64,000 nucleotides of DNA from Pampus argenteus (lineage: Eukaryota; Chordata; Actinopteri; Scombriformes; Stromateidae): positions 1,275,001 through 1,339,000 of the forward strand of contig CM072860.1 of NCBI GenBank assembly GCA_036937835.1, written 5' to 3'. The notes under the pieces were generated by a model, which searched no databases, was not told where the DNA came from, and worked only from the letters and a program-made list of their open reading frames with translations. Positions 37,863-50,300 of this stretch are shown here, one piece after another. Within the stretch, counting starts at the first letter, position 1; the number at the start of each line of letters is the position of its first letter. The position numbers and the translations under genes are program-made.

Positions 37863-39201
37863 ACACACGCACTGTGTTACATAGTTTGTGTCTGTATGCT
37901 GCAGGTGTGTGAGTATCCAGATGGCACCAAGTCTCTGAAGCTGGGTGACTTCGGTTTGGCGACGGTGGTTGAAGGTCCACTTTACACCGTGTGCGGCACG
38001 CCGACGTACGTCGCCCCGGAGATCATCGCTGAGACGGGGTGAGAGAGAAAAAGAGTTGAAAAGCATTTTTTTCTGGGTGTTATCTGGTGAAAAGGTGGTT
38101 AACAGACATTTCTTTGAACCTGTTGTGTGTAGTTATGGTCTGAAGGTGGATATCTGGGCGGCAGGCGTGATCACCTACATCCTGCTGTGTGGATTTCCTC
38201 CATTCAGAAGGTCAGTCAGTGTTAATGCAGAGTCCACTAGATTCATTCATTTAGTTTTTATATTCCTTATCTTTAGTACAATTAATTAATTTCCTTTCCC
38301 GCCTTCTTTTCTACAGTGAGAATAATGTTCAGGAGGAGCTGTTTGACCAGATCCTCAAAGGGAAGCTGGAGTTTCCGTCTCCAGACTGGGACACCGTCAG
38401 CCTCCCTGCCAAGGTACCAGTCAGTCAGTGAGAGTCAACATGTGACTAGATGGAGAGTGGATGAAGAATGGTGTACTTGGACACAGTTTCAGTCTAAAAT
38501 CATAATTTTGTTAAAATAATTTTTAGAAATTTCAAAACCAGATATAAATCTTAGCAAAATGTTCTATAATTATCCAACTTTAGCATATAACTCTCTCACC
38601 AGGCTTTTTTTGCAGTACATCTATTAGCGCATGAATGCAGAAATTTTACTGCAGACTGCTAACAGTCACATGACCTGTTTCTCAGATGCTGATTAGTCAG
38701 ATGCTGCAGGTGAACGTAGATGCTCGTTTCACTGCCGAGGAGGTCCTGTCTCACCCATGGGTGACGGTGAGAACCCAGACACACACACACACACACACAA
38801 ACATGTAAACACACATATTGTATACATATATTCACTCTTCTTATGAGAAATTACTATTATGTACCTTAAAGTGGAAACAAATATGTTTAAGTTAATCATT
38901 TTTGAAGTGTAACATCATTAAAGCATCATTAGTTTAAAATACCAAACTGTAGCAAACTTTTTCTAAAACATTTTTACTTTTTCTGAATTAAAAACATGGA
39001 AATTTTCATGATTTAAAGTCGCATATTTTTCAGGTTCTTTTATAATGAAAACCTTGTTATGGATGTGTGTTCCCACAGGATGAGGCTCCTGTTGACTCCA
39101 ACACTGTGAGCGCTGAAGAGCAGACCAGTGGAGAAACACTGGAACCGGAGCAGGAGTCCCCGATTCTGGAAACAAAACAAGTTCCCTCTCCTCTGATCTA
39201 G
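31858..39201 (+). CDS. dclk2: doublecortin-like kinase 2
   Basis: A microtubule-binding Ser/Thr kinase of the CaMK group, neuronal in vertebrates. Fifteen coding exons: 31858-32293, 34170-34558, 35946-36072, 36283-36414, 36524-36603, 36713-36785, 36996-37101, 37219-37276, 37422-37541, 37650-37796, 37905-38038, 38133-38210, 38317-38413, 38686-38766 and 39079-39201 (726 residues). DCX1 (about 78-165) holds KKVRFYRNGDRYFKGLVYAV. DCX2 (about 218-303) holds KPKLVTVIRSGVKPRKAVRI. A Ser/Pro-rich linker follows, then the kinase (about 427-685) with GDGNFAVV, FALKII lysine, HRDIKPEN, DFG and APE, so catalysis looks intact. The start ATG (MSLSKTIELEHFDERDK) is the family N-terminus. The donor after 36603 (GTCCGA) is weak, and an alternative at CAG|GTGTAAG (36550) could shorten the linker. 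The last codons are the start of a minisatellite. The 3' UTR probably runs to AATAAA at 43264-43269. Confidence 0.94.
34085..34122. repeat. (CA)n microsatellite in dclk2 intron
   Basis: Perfect CA units 50 bp upstream of the DCX2 exon acceptor. Confidence 0.93.
35132..35211. repeat. (GT)n/(GGGT) compound microsatellite
   Basis: GT runs with interspersed GGTGTGGGTG units in the intron before 35946. Confidence 0.92.
36608..36642. repeat. (ATTG)n microsatellite at a dclk2 donor
   Basis: About nine ATTG units begin 4 bp after the weak donor at 36604. Confidence 0.93.
37800..37870. repeat. (CA)n filling a dclk2 intron
   Basis: Of the 108-bp intron 37797-37904, about 70 bp are CA units, starting directly after the GTAC donor. 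Confidence 0.93.
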
Positions 39202-40210
39202 AACACGCTCCCTTTCATGTACTGGAAACAAAACAAGTTCCCTCACCTCTGGTCTAGAACACGTTCCCTTTCATGTACTGGAAACAAAACAAGTTCCCTC
39301 ACCTCTGGTCTAGAACACGTTCCCTTTCATGTACTGGAAACAAAACAAGTTCCCTCACCTCTGGTCTAGAACACGTTCCCTTTCATATACTGGAAACAAA
39401 ATAAGTTCCCTCACCTCTGGTCTAGAACACGCTCCCTTTCATATACTGGAAACAAAATAAGTTCCCTCACCTCTGGTCTAGAACACGTTCTCTTTCATGT
39501 ACTGGAAACAAAACAAGTTCCCTCACCTCTGGTCTAGAACACGCTCCCTTTCATATACTGGAAACAAAATAAGTTCCCTCACCTCTGGTCTAGAACACGT
39601 TCCCTTTCATGTACTGGAAACAAAATAAGTTCCCTCACCTCTGGTCTAGAACACGTTCCCTTTCATGTACTGGAAACAAAACAAGTTCCCTCTCCTCTGG
39701 TCGAGAACACGTTCCCTTTCATGTACTGGAAACCAAACAGGTTCCCTCTCCTCTGGTCGAGAACACGTTCCCTTTCATGTACTGGAAACCAAACAGGTTC
39801 CCTCTCCTCTGGTCGAAAACACGTTCCCTTTCATGTACTGGAAACCAAACAGGTTCCCTCTCCTCTGGTCGAAAACACGTTCCCTTTCATGTACTGGAAA
39901 CCAAACAGGTTCCCTCTCCTCTGGTCGAAAACACGTTCCCTTTCATGTACTCAAAAACAAACAAGTTCCCTCACCTCTGGTCTAGAACCTTGTTTTTTTT
40001 TCTCCTAGAAACCAAACAGGTTCCCTGAAACACGTCCATTTCCATGTACTGAAAATCCGTTCCCTCAGCTCCGGTCTAGAATATGTTCCAGTTCACCTGC
40101 TGGAAACCAAACAAGTCTTCTCAAACCGGGCCTAGAACCTGTCCACTTTCATCTGTTGGACACTGAACGACTTCCCTCACTGGTTGTTCTGATTGCTGGT
40201 CCAGAACCGT
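39164..40210 (+). repeat. 56-bp minisatellite starting inside the last dclk2 coding exon
   Basis: Units share TGGAAACAAAACAAGTTCCC, then TCACCTCTGGTCTAGAACAC, then GTTCCCTTTCATGTAC. About 15 good copies lie to about 39990, with decayed ones to about 40210. The first unit encodes the dclk2 C-terminus (LETKQVPSPLI) and its TAG stop. In units after about 39690 the TCTAG has become TCGAG or TCGAA, which removes that stop. Because 56 is not a multiple of 3, three successive units show all three frames, and all three stay open for 95-139 codons. Confidence 0.95.
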
Positions 40211-41887
40211 CAACATTATGTCTTGTTTCATCTCTCATTTCATTCATTTGGTCTAGAGCACATCCACTGGAATACAAACAGGTTTCCCTTCATAGTTTAT
40301 CCGTTTTATGTTCTTGAAACTCCCCTCTGTGTGTTTCCTCTGAACGTATTTGTTGTTCAATAAGCTCCTTTGAATCCACTTTGCTATACAAGAAGTCTTT
40401 TTTTTTTTTTTTGGCAAAACACTAATGAAGTTGCGTCACTGCTGCTTGACATGTACCATATCAGCACTGGGACACCATGAAGGTGCTATTGGACACATTC
40501 TGTTTAATCATCCAGTGTCTCATGGGCCTGGACCATTTCCTGAAAGTGGCCCTTTACCTCTGGCCTGAATGACACCTACCACTTCCACTCTAAACCTCTA
40601 ACAAAAGGCCTCAAACAACTTTCATCAAGGAAATAACAACTGATTGGTGAACTTTCCCTCTGGTACAGGGATTGTTTTCTCTGTCGTCCCTGCTGCTTGG
40701 CGACCAGGATGTCTTCCATTTATTCTGGGAAATGTCCCATGTCACCTGCCTTTAACCTCCGTCTCTCTTTCTGCTGGCCTGAAGGACAATTTCCATTTCT
40801 CCAACTTGGCCAAGACCAATTTGAGGAGATACAGTACTGTGCCTGATTATGCTGCTAAATGCTGCTAAAATCTTAAATCTCAGCCCTTTCATTTACTGTA
40901 TCAACATGTGAGGCTCATTGTTTTCAGTTTTCGCTACAGCTGGGTTTTTAAAAACCGAAGTATAAGCAGCAGATTGGTTTAAAGGAATAATTTGACATTT
41001 TGGGAAACAGGAAAATAAAAACTTAAAACAATGAACCTTTCAGTCTACTGAAGGACACTTTCCATCATTAAGCAAACCTCTGTCCTTCATCTGTCCCCCA
41101 GGCTTCGTACTGTGTCTTAAATTAGACGACTTCCAGACCTAATTTTAGCTCATTTCTAGGACGAGTTCAACACCTTCCCAGGTTTCTACCTGCAGTATGA
41201 CTGAGCTGAAGGGCACGCTCCAGTAAAAACACCCACAGCTCCCTGCCTTTCCTCCCACATGCAGTTTTATGGAGGATGAAATATGTTGTAAATAGTGTAC
41301 ATTTTATGTCTGTTGGTGTCTGTTTGTGTGAGTCGGTTGTGAAGTAGGAAAACAGTAGCAGAATTAAAAAATAAATACTACAATGAAAAGAAATAATATT
41401 CATCATAGACATGCGTCAGCACCCTTTAAAAACCTTGTTTTTCCATAATGACCAACGTTGAATTAAAAAAAAAAAGAATATTTTCCAAGTTCATATGAAA
41501 CATTTTGACATTTTAAAAAGTATTTTCAGTATTTAAAAAAACAAGGTGACAAACTGAACGAGATTCAAGGTTTGTGAAGGGTGTTGACGGACGGTAATGA
41601 AAGAGTTTTTACCTTCAGGTCGAGTTCAGATACTTCCTGATTGATCTGGTTACAAACCGATCTCTTTCCTTATACGATCACGTGTCTGTGAGATGTGACA
41701 TAGTGAGTCATCCACCAATCATATCGCTCCATCCACACATCCATCATTTTGTGTGTTGATGTTACTGGTTATTAGAATCACTAAGGATGAAGGAAAGGTG
41801 TGTGTGTGTGTGTAAATAAGTGTGTGAGGTATTTCCACTGTGAAATTTAACTTAAAATCAGGTGGAAATGGGGGAAAGTGTGAGGTA

Positions 41888-41929
<42 letters not shown>

Positions 41930-43270
41930 ATGAAGGGAAGGGGGGGGTCTTTTTAAAAAAAAAAAACTTGAATAGAAGTGTCAGTCGTCATCTGGATAAA
42001 TGTGTTGACCTGATGCAGTGTTATGACCTTTGACCTTTCCATGGCCTTGACCTTTCGGTTGGAGCCACTGATTAAGAGTTTGGTGATGATGTGCGGTGGA
42101 GGCCATGGTTCAGAATAAACGCTGCTAAAAAACAAACAAACAAACAAACAGTCAGAAAACAGTTTAAATGACATCATATGTTGTGTTTGAAGAGAAGCTT
42201 CTTTATCTGATCAAATCTATGAATACACCTGTCTGGAAAACACTTCACACACAGTATTCAGTTGTACCCACTAATATTAAACATATGTAACTACCCTTTA
42301 AGAGGCAGAAATGATCTCTCTTAATCAGTGGCTTTGACCTTTGACCTTCTATGCCTGCTATGAACCCACTAGTCTTAATTCTTTTTCTCTTTGCTTTATA
42401 CCAAACTGAAAGGAGCCTTGTGTTGATGATGTGCAGCCTCACGCGGGTCGACTGGCAGCTGAAATCTTCTCAGTTCACGTGTGTGTCTGTCGGTTTTTTG
42501 TCTCTCCAGCTGATGTTTAAGAGGAAGCTAACGAGACGGGAAGAGGAAAAACGTTACAGACATGTGATGTGTAGTTATAGCAGTGATTCACAGGATAATC
42601 CGTCTGCAAACACATGAAGTAACTGATTAGATTTCAGAGTAAAGTGATCCTGGGTGTCTGCGGTTATTTGGCCCTTTGTGTGTGTGTGTTTTTAACCAAT
42701 GCAGTGTGTGTGTACATATGTGTGATCATCCCACATCATGTCTCATTTTAGAGCAGTTTTTTCTTTTTTTATTAAAGTGCTGTAGACAAATTAGGATATC
42801 GAAACAAACTTGACTGGTTTTCCTAAAAGGAGTCTTTGGGTTTGAGGCCAAACAGCTGCAGGATTCCTGTTGAATCATTTCTTATTGGAAACTTGAACCT
42901 GGCAGCTAAACAACATTTTGCAGCATTAAAGTTTTATTTCTTTACAGCTCTTTACTTCTCTTGTTAGTGATGAGCTTCATACTTTCTGCAAGTTGTTCCT
43001 GGAAACTTTAGAAATCTAAATCGCTCAGCTGTTTGACATCCGTGTTTCTGTGAGATGCTTTTAGGAAAACTAGTTCTTGGTTTAAGTGGAAGGAGGAAGT
43101 GAGAAAACCAGTGTTTTTTGAGGACATGTTGTAGACATGTTTTTATGCTAACGATGATCTGTGATGTGATGTATGTGATATGAAACATGTATGTTTGTTG
43201 GGATCAAGGTGCGGGCATTCAGCGATAACAAAGACCTTGAGAAAAGATGCATTCAACTGTGAAAATAAAA
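39202..43270 (+). other. dclk2 3' untranslated region and flank
   Basis: After the minisatellite no coding stretch is convincing. Candidate poly(A) signals are near 41370 and at 43264-43269. Two perfect DR1 words TGACCTTTGACCT lie at 42024-42036 and 42335-42347. Confidence 0.45.
41890..41928. repeat. (TG)n microsatellite
   Basis: About nineteen TG units in the dclk2 3' flank. Confidence 0.95.
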
Positions 43271-43977
43271 CTAATGCAGTGGCATCATGTTAACCTGCTG
43301 ACTGAGTTATTGTTGTATTGGAAACATTTAGCAGCAGCAGATACCCCTCGCTGTCAGGTGTTGGTGAACCTACAGACTCATCCAGCATCAATATTAATGG
43401 TTTGTGGTACTTTAAGGATGTGATGGCAGCTGTGACAGTGGCCAGATATAAACTGCAGGTCACTCTTAACAAGAAATGGTCACAAGCGGAGCCGAAACAC
43501 AGCACAGAATTATCTAGTTTTATCAGGATATCAGCAGATCAGGGGACTATAAGTCAATAGATATACATTCAAACATAACCTGGTCTCAGCTGCCATCTCA
43601 GGCCCTCAGTCCTCAAGAACAGATGTACCTGGATCACAGGGCAGGTATGCCGTCTTCCTACAGCACGTCTGAGTCCAGACCGTGTCTCTCTGCTGGTCTA
43701 ATGGAAACACGGCTGAGTTTTGTGAGTTAAAATAGACGGAGAGATGGTTAATATATAGAGAATTTACATTACATTACATATATTTAATGCATATAAAACT
43801 GACATTTTAAATCAAAGACCATGAAATATAAATTTAGCACAAATCGCTGTCGGACATCCATCCATCTATATATATATATATATATTATATATCAGACATT
43901 TTACAGTTAAGAGAAATTACTTAAAAAAAATATAAGAAAGAAAGTAAAAACTGAGAATTATTGAAACGTCTCAAAGT
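43271..43977. other. intergenic gap between convergent dclk2 and sh3d19
   Basis: No gene seen. A short (TA)n run lies at about 43867-43885. Confidence 0.5.
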
Positions 43978-45895
43978 TTTATTTGGATTAAAAAGATTGT
44001 TTGGTTATACATAAAAATATCTGTTACAAGCGATTTATAAACCTCTCCGTTTTTCACTCACACTTTGCACGTTCATACACACATTAGTGTTACAGTCATT
44101 ACACAACCAGTCCCGTTGCTCTAAAGAAGACACATGTGCCATTTTCTCTTTGACGATTTGTCACCGAATTAGTTTATAAAAAACAACCTGCCGGGTTGAA
44201 ATTTCAACCGTGGTGCTTTAAAGTGCAACAACTGTGAATCAAGAAATCTGAACGCTGAAAGATTTTCATCACCGAATGTAAAATACTGAAAAAAAATGAA
44301 AATCTGTTTATTTAAGAATCTGAATTTTCTGTGCTCCAATTAGTTATTTTTCACAAATATGTAGTTTGAACATTTCCCTCATCTAGTTAATACCACATAC
44401 ATGAAAAATAAACAGTCACAACACAGGAAACGCTACTGTAGAAACCAGATTCTTCTGTTCTGATCACTGATCAATGAACAGGCTTCTGCATTGGTAAAAG
44501 TCACACTGCTGTTATCTGTGAATTTAGCTCAATGTGTCAGATAAAGTTAAAGATGTGAATTTAATCAGTTATCATCACTGCTAATTTGCTGACAGCACAC
44601 TGAAAGAAAAGCTCCCATGTTTCATCTGTATCTAAAGATAAAATACTCAAAAGTTTCAGTTTTTTATACTCAACTTATATTCTCACATTTGCTATTTTTG
44701 AAATGTAGTGTTTTAACACGGAAAAAAAAACATATTAAGAAGAGAGGATGAAAGTACAGTACACGTTTGTAAAACCACAGCCGGCGTCGCACCAGGACGA
44801 CTTTCACTGTTCGGTACGTTAAAGTCGTGACCAACAGTTCCCGTTTCCATAGTAACAGCTTCCTCAAAACACTGCTGGTGTGCAGGAAAGATTCAAAAGC
44901 TTAAACAAGTTGTTTTTATAAAGTAGTTTTGTCATGTTGTCACAGTGAGTCTGCATGTGAAGTGTCATCATAACACGATAAAAACGTGTTGACATTTTAT
45001 TGTTGTTGTGCAGCTGTTGTCGTTTTCTATATTTGTCTCACTGTCAACAACCAACAGTGATGTGCTTTATTTGCAGGTACTTGTGTGTCTTTTTCTTCTT
45101 GTCTCTGTTGTGGTTCTAGTTTAAATTTTTTACTTGATTGGGATACTTGATTTAGTTTCCTGTTTTAATCTATTAAATACAAATTATGTATAAAAAAACT
45201 CACATTATAAAAGGCCAGGAGTGTAAAAATGGTCGAGTATTCAGTTAATTTATGGTCCTTTTCACAGAGGTTAGACAACGCAGGAGGAGGCTTCAGTAGA
45301 GTTAAATTAAAGGAAACTAACAAACATTTCCTCCCCCGGTTATGTGCTTTAATGGGTTATATAGAGTGAATTAGTGTGCTGAGTGAAGACTTTTCAGTTT
45401 GAATGCAGTGAAACCTTTTAAACAGTTTAACATCTGTGATCAGGCACAAACAGGAAAAGTTGAAGTTGTGGCTCTTTGAAGCATGTCTCCAGCCATCTGG
45501 ATGATACGTTTCCATCGGTTACCATCAAACTGGACCAGAGCTTAAAACAATCAAGCTTCAAAAGTTTTAGAGAAAGAAAAGAGTCCAGTCGAGGAGAAAG
45601 TCTTTCTTACAGTCTCATGAAACTGTCAGTTTTAAGGCAGCACAGGTTGGTCCAGTTCTCAGTTGTCATGACTACACCGGGGTTGTCGAGGAAAAAAACA
45701 AAACAATCCCATCACATCAATTTATCAACTAAACTACCAATAAACTGACCAGGCTGATTTTGGTCATTAAAAACTACCTGGAAGTTTACATGTGTGTCTG
45801 GTCTGGTTAACGAATCAGGAAACCTCTTTGTAGTGTGACTGACAGGTGGGGCCTCCACCCGCCTCCCTCCGACTGTCTGTTTCAGGATTTCCTCG
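43978..45895 (-). other. sh3d19 3' untranslated region
   Basis: From the stop codon at 45896 the minus strand runs without coding character to an AATAAA (TTTATT at 43978-43983 on plus). The end point is inferred from that signal. Confidence 0.5.
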
Positions 45896-46062
45896 TCAGA
45901 GAAGTGAAATGTAGTTTTTAGGCACAATCCCACGTTTCCCGCCTACAGCTACCATCATCCACTGCTCATCCACAGATTCTGCCTGCGTTATAATATCACC
46001 AACCTGCAGGAAGGAGACGGAGAGAAAAAGAGGATCAGAAAAAACAAAACGTGAAGCTGTGT

Positions 46063-46095
<33 letters not shown>

Positions 46096-46229
46096 TTAGT
46101 GTGAGCTCATCCTCGCTCTCTGCGCTGAAGTCAAACAGAACTTTGGCTACGCTCTTAACAGGTGGCTGCTGGTCTGGGATTGGCTGAGCTGGAAACAGGA
46201 AGAAGAAGTTGTGGTTAGAAACTCGTGGA

Positions 46230-46266
<37 letters not shown>

Positions 46267-46387
46267 CCACACACACACACTCGTGTGCATACAGTAACAG
46301 ATGGTATCTCTACTCTGTATGAATGTGTATATATATATTTATTTACTATTTCCTGTATAACTACGCGTTTCTTATGCTGCATTTCTC

Positions 46388-46425
<38 letters not shown>

Positions 46426-47299
46426 GTACCCTGGCAGGGCTGTGTGAAGGCCGCAGGGTAAAGTCCCTCCTTCCCTTCGACTCTTCCTCTCCTCCACTCG
46501 GTGTCGATGTGCTCGGTCACTCGGATCAGCGCCCCCTTGTGGAACGACAGATCGTCTGCAGTCTGACCGGGGAAGTCGAACAGAGCCACGACCCACTCCT
46601 CCTCCGTCTGCACACAAACACAGATTTAACTTTACATTTATAGAAAAGGAAGGCAAATAATACAGAATTACTAAGACTAATCAATAGAATTAATTATTAA
46701 TGAAAAGCATCAATTCATTTACAGTAGTAGTATAAAGTAGAAAAGTGTATATTTGATATAAAAAAGGACCAATGTTTAATTTTAACACTGATCATGATTT
46801 CCTTCCCTGGTTTTACTCACCGCTGCGTTCAGGTCCTGAGGAGACTTCACTTCTGTAAAGTTGTAAAAAGAACCAAACGTTAGATGCAAATCTAAAGATT
46901 AAAAAAACAAACAAATGAATGTTTGCAGCATCCTTTTCATTTATCAGTATGATGAGAAAAATGTTCTGTAGGTAGAAAAGTCAAATAAAATTAACCAACT
47001 AAGACAAAGACGACGAAGAAAAGTAAAACCTGCAGCTCACCTGTACTTTCTGTCGCTGCTGTATCCAATGATGTAGTTTTTGCCGTTTCCCCTGGCAACG
47101 CTGCCAACTGTGGGAGGGGCTCCACCACCTGAGCGAAGTTCACGGGGAATATTCCGATTCGCCCGTGGATCTGGCCCCGCCCCCACTCTTGTCCAATGAG
47201 CTCTAGGAGGGTAATGACGTCGCCCTGGGAGAAGGTGAGCTCGTCCTCTTCCTCGCCCTCGTAGTCGAACAAGGCGACGCACCGAGGACCACTGCGAGC

Positions 47300-47331
<32 letters not shown>

Positions 47332-50300
47332 TATAAATGATGAAATATAAAACATGACTCTATTTTCTTGTAAAAGTGTAGAAGTTGCTGTCCAGGTGTG
47401 GGAGCGTGTTGCGTGTCGGACCTGACAGGAGGAGGTTCTGGCTGTTCTTTCGGCTGCGCCGGCAGGATTGACTACAAAGGACAAAACAGTCAGTAAACAT
47501 ACATGATGCTAAATAAAAACTTTAACTTTAATCATTTTTATTTCTGTATGTGCATTAGTGTGATTTTACACTTTAAGGCTTTAACAAGACCACATTTAGC
47601 CAGCTGTTTCAGTACCTTGGACTCTGATAGGTTGATGCCTTCCAGGGCAGGTTTTGATTGGCTGTCCTGATTTGGGGCAGGTTCTGGTTGGGTGTCCAGG
47701 TCCAGGAGACACTGTGATTGGTCGATGGGAGTAGTGATGCTGGTTTGACTCCTCCCTTCACCTGACAGATCCTCAGAGGGCGCCGGGCTCGGGTCGTCCA
47801 GGACGATCAGGACTTCCTGTTTCTACGACAAAATTGGGTGATTACACATCACATGACTCAAATATATAATATTTTCTTTTGTGAATGTGTGTGTTTGTCC
47901 GTACTGTGTAGCTGTTATAGAGAGGGTGTCCAGGTTTAGGGCGGGGGGGCAGAGGTGGCCCTTTCTTTGGTGCCCTTTGACCCTGCATCTGATTGGATGT
48001 TACACTCTGTGAAGGTGAAGAAACGGAGGCGGCAGGACTCGTTCTGGAAGGAGGAGGGATCTGGTTCACTGGGGACGTCGAGTTGATGGATGGAGGAGGT
48101 GGCCGCCCAGGGATGGATTTGATTGGTGGAGGGCGAAGGGGGAGGGGCTTAACACTTGAAGTCCTGGAGAGAAAATATACAAGTTACATGAATCGCTTCG
48201 TGTCACAAAACAGAAAGAGAAACTTAAAACAGAGCTACAGCTGTTTGTTGGTTACATCTGACGGCAGACGTGTTTATCTTGTTACATCACAGTTGTTGTG
48301 AATGTTTTTCTAAACAAGTTACATTTTCAAATGGAAAGTACGAGTTATACAACTCCGCAAATTCAGAGACGCACAAAAAAAATAAAAAAAAATAACTTAC
48401 ACTGAAATATTGTTTTAAGATGACTGTTGATACTGAATGTCTACAGATAGAAATGTCTATGAGTATCAATGCTTGTCTTTCTAAATTATTTTTAACTAAC
48501 TGCTGGAATAACAAGTGGGAAACAGTGACCATCAGAGCGGAGCACAGTCGCTCCCTTTGTTCCAGAGCGAGTCAGTCTAATGTAGGCCAGCCGAACTCCT
48601 ACTCCTATTTAATTAACCAATCTTTTCACTTTATCCTCATCAAAGATCATCACTGTTCATCCTTTTAGCAGTATATCTCTTTCTTACCGTGCAGGGTCTG
48701 AAGAGTTTGTGTTAGCAGGGCTGATAGTTTCAGCTTTGGTCTGGACCACAGGGCCTTTCCTCAGGGCCGGAGCCGGGGCCGGAGCCGGAGGTTTGGTCGA
48801 GGCGGGAGCAGGGCCAAGGGGCTTGGGGGCTATGTACATAAATTCAAGTAGCAGCCGATAAATCCTTGTTTATTACTGCATAGGAATTATCAGTTTAGCT
48901 GACCAATCACATGGCCTGAAAACACACCGACTCTGACACGTCACGGCACACGACAACAGTGGAGGCTTTTTTCTTCTCTCACAATCACTGCATTTTCCTT
49001 TCAGAACGTTTGCATTGAATAATATAAACCCTCTGACAATAACACACAGACACACACACACACAGAGACACACACACAGACACAGACACACACACACACA
49101 CATACACCACATCAAATCACTCCACATGTTTGCATATTTCTGTCACATAACAAGCGAGTGAGATTTGTGTCTCTCCAGTGTTTCATTGTCTTACAGCCAC
49201 AGCCAGCTGTAGTTTTTCTTACCGCTGGCTCGGCGAGATGAGATCAGCGCTGCTGGTTTGGTCGGGATGCCCGGACGAACGCTTCCTACGTTCACTGAGA
49301 TAAGAGCAAAAAATGAGAGAAAATATCAAAAGTCTGTCTTGAACACCGCAGGACATCCAGTGGCTGGTTAGCTGATTTATAGACACAATAATACTTTTTT
49401 GCATCATTCTTCTTTACCAAAACATTGTGCCTACATTACCCAAAATGCAACTTGACCACCGACAGTTTAATCTTAGATTCTGGTGTGTTATGCTAGTACC
49501 TAAACTAGCTAAGCCTGCTTGAAAAAGCTTCTTTTAACAACTAAATAGAAGCAAACTAAAAGGTTATTACATTTTATTGACCTGCTGTGCTTCCTGTTGA
49601 AGTAATGGATACGCGTGTACTTGATGTAACCAGTTGCATATCAGACGGTGTTTTCCTAATGAGTACATCCGTGTTGCTTAACACAACTGAAATCTAAATA
49701 GAGATTATCAAAACTGTATCTTATCTGAAAATACGTCTGAAGTTCAGTCAACAACACTGATTACACTGAGAGCTTATCAGCAGCAGCTACACATTCAGGT
49801 TATCTGATAGATAAGCAGAGCGGGAAGCAGCACGCTTCCTCCAAACAAAGTAAATATTTGTGAAATGACCTGATTTTCTGCCCATGTGCAGACACAGAGG
49901 AGCAGGAGTAGGGCCAAAGCCATAAGCCACAGGACTGAGCAGAGTATCACTCACCAGTTTGGCTCACAGTGTCCTCCGTCTCCTCATTTCCAGCATGAGT
50001 TTCTGTCTGAGCTCCACTGCTGACCTCCACCAAGGGTCTCGGGGGCAGAGTCGGGGTCGTGCGCCCAGCTGTGATGCTCTTATCTGGGTGTGGAGCTCCC
50101 ATGCTGGCCCTGGGGGCAACTGGAGGTCTGGGTGGAGGTTTGGGGTTAGCTGGGGAGGGAGTCTCACTGAGAGAAGGGGTGAGTTTGGGTGGAGGAGGTC
50201 TGGGGGCCGGGACAGGGGCAGAGGCAGGGGAAGTTTCTGTAGCAGGCTGGGGTTTGGGAGTTATTGGGGGTTTTTCAGTGCTTTTGTAGGGTTGTGGTAC

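Noticed and set aside
39609..40028. Long open reading frame (139 codons) as a separate gene
   Set aside because: It is the 56-bp repeat read in three successive frames and has no independent start context or splice signals.
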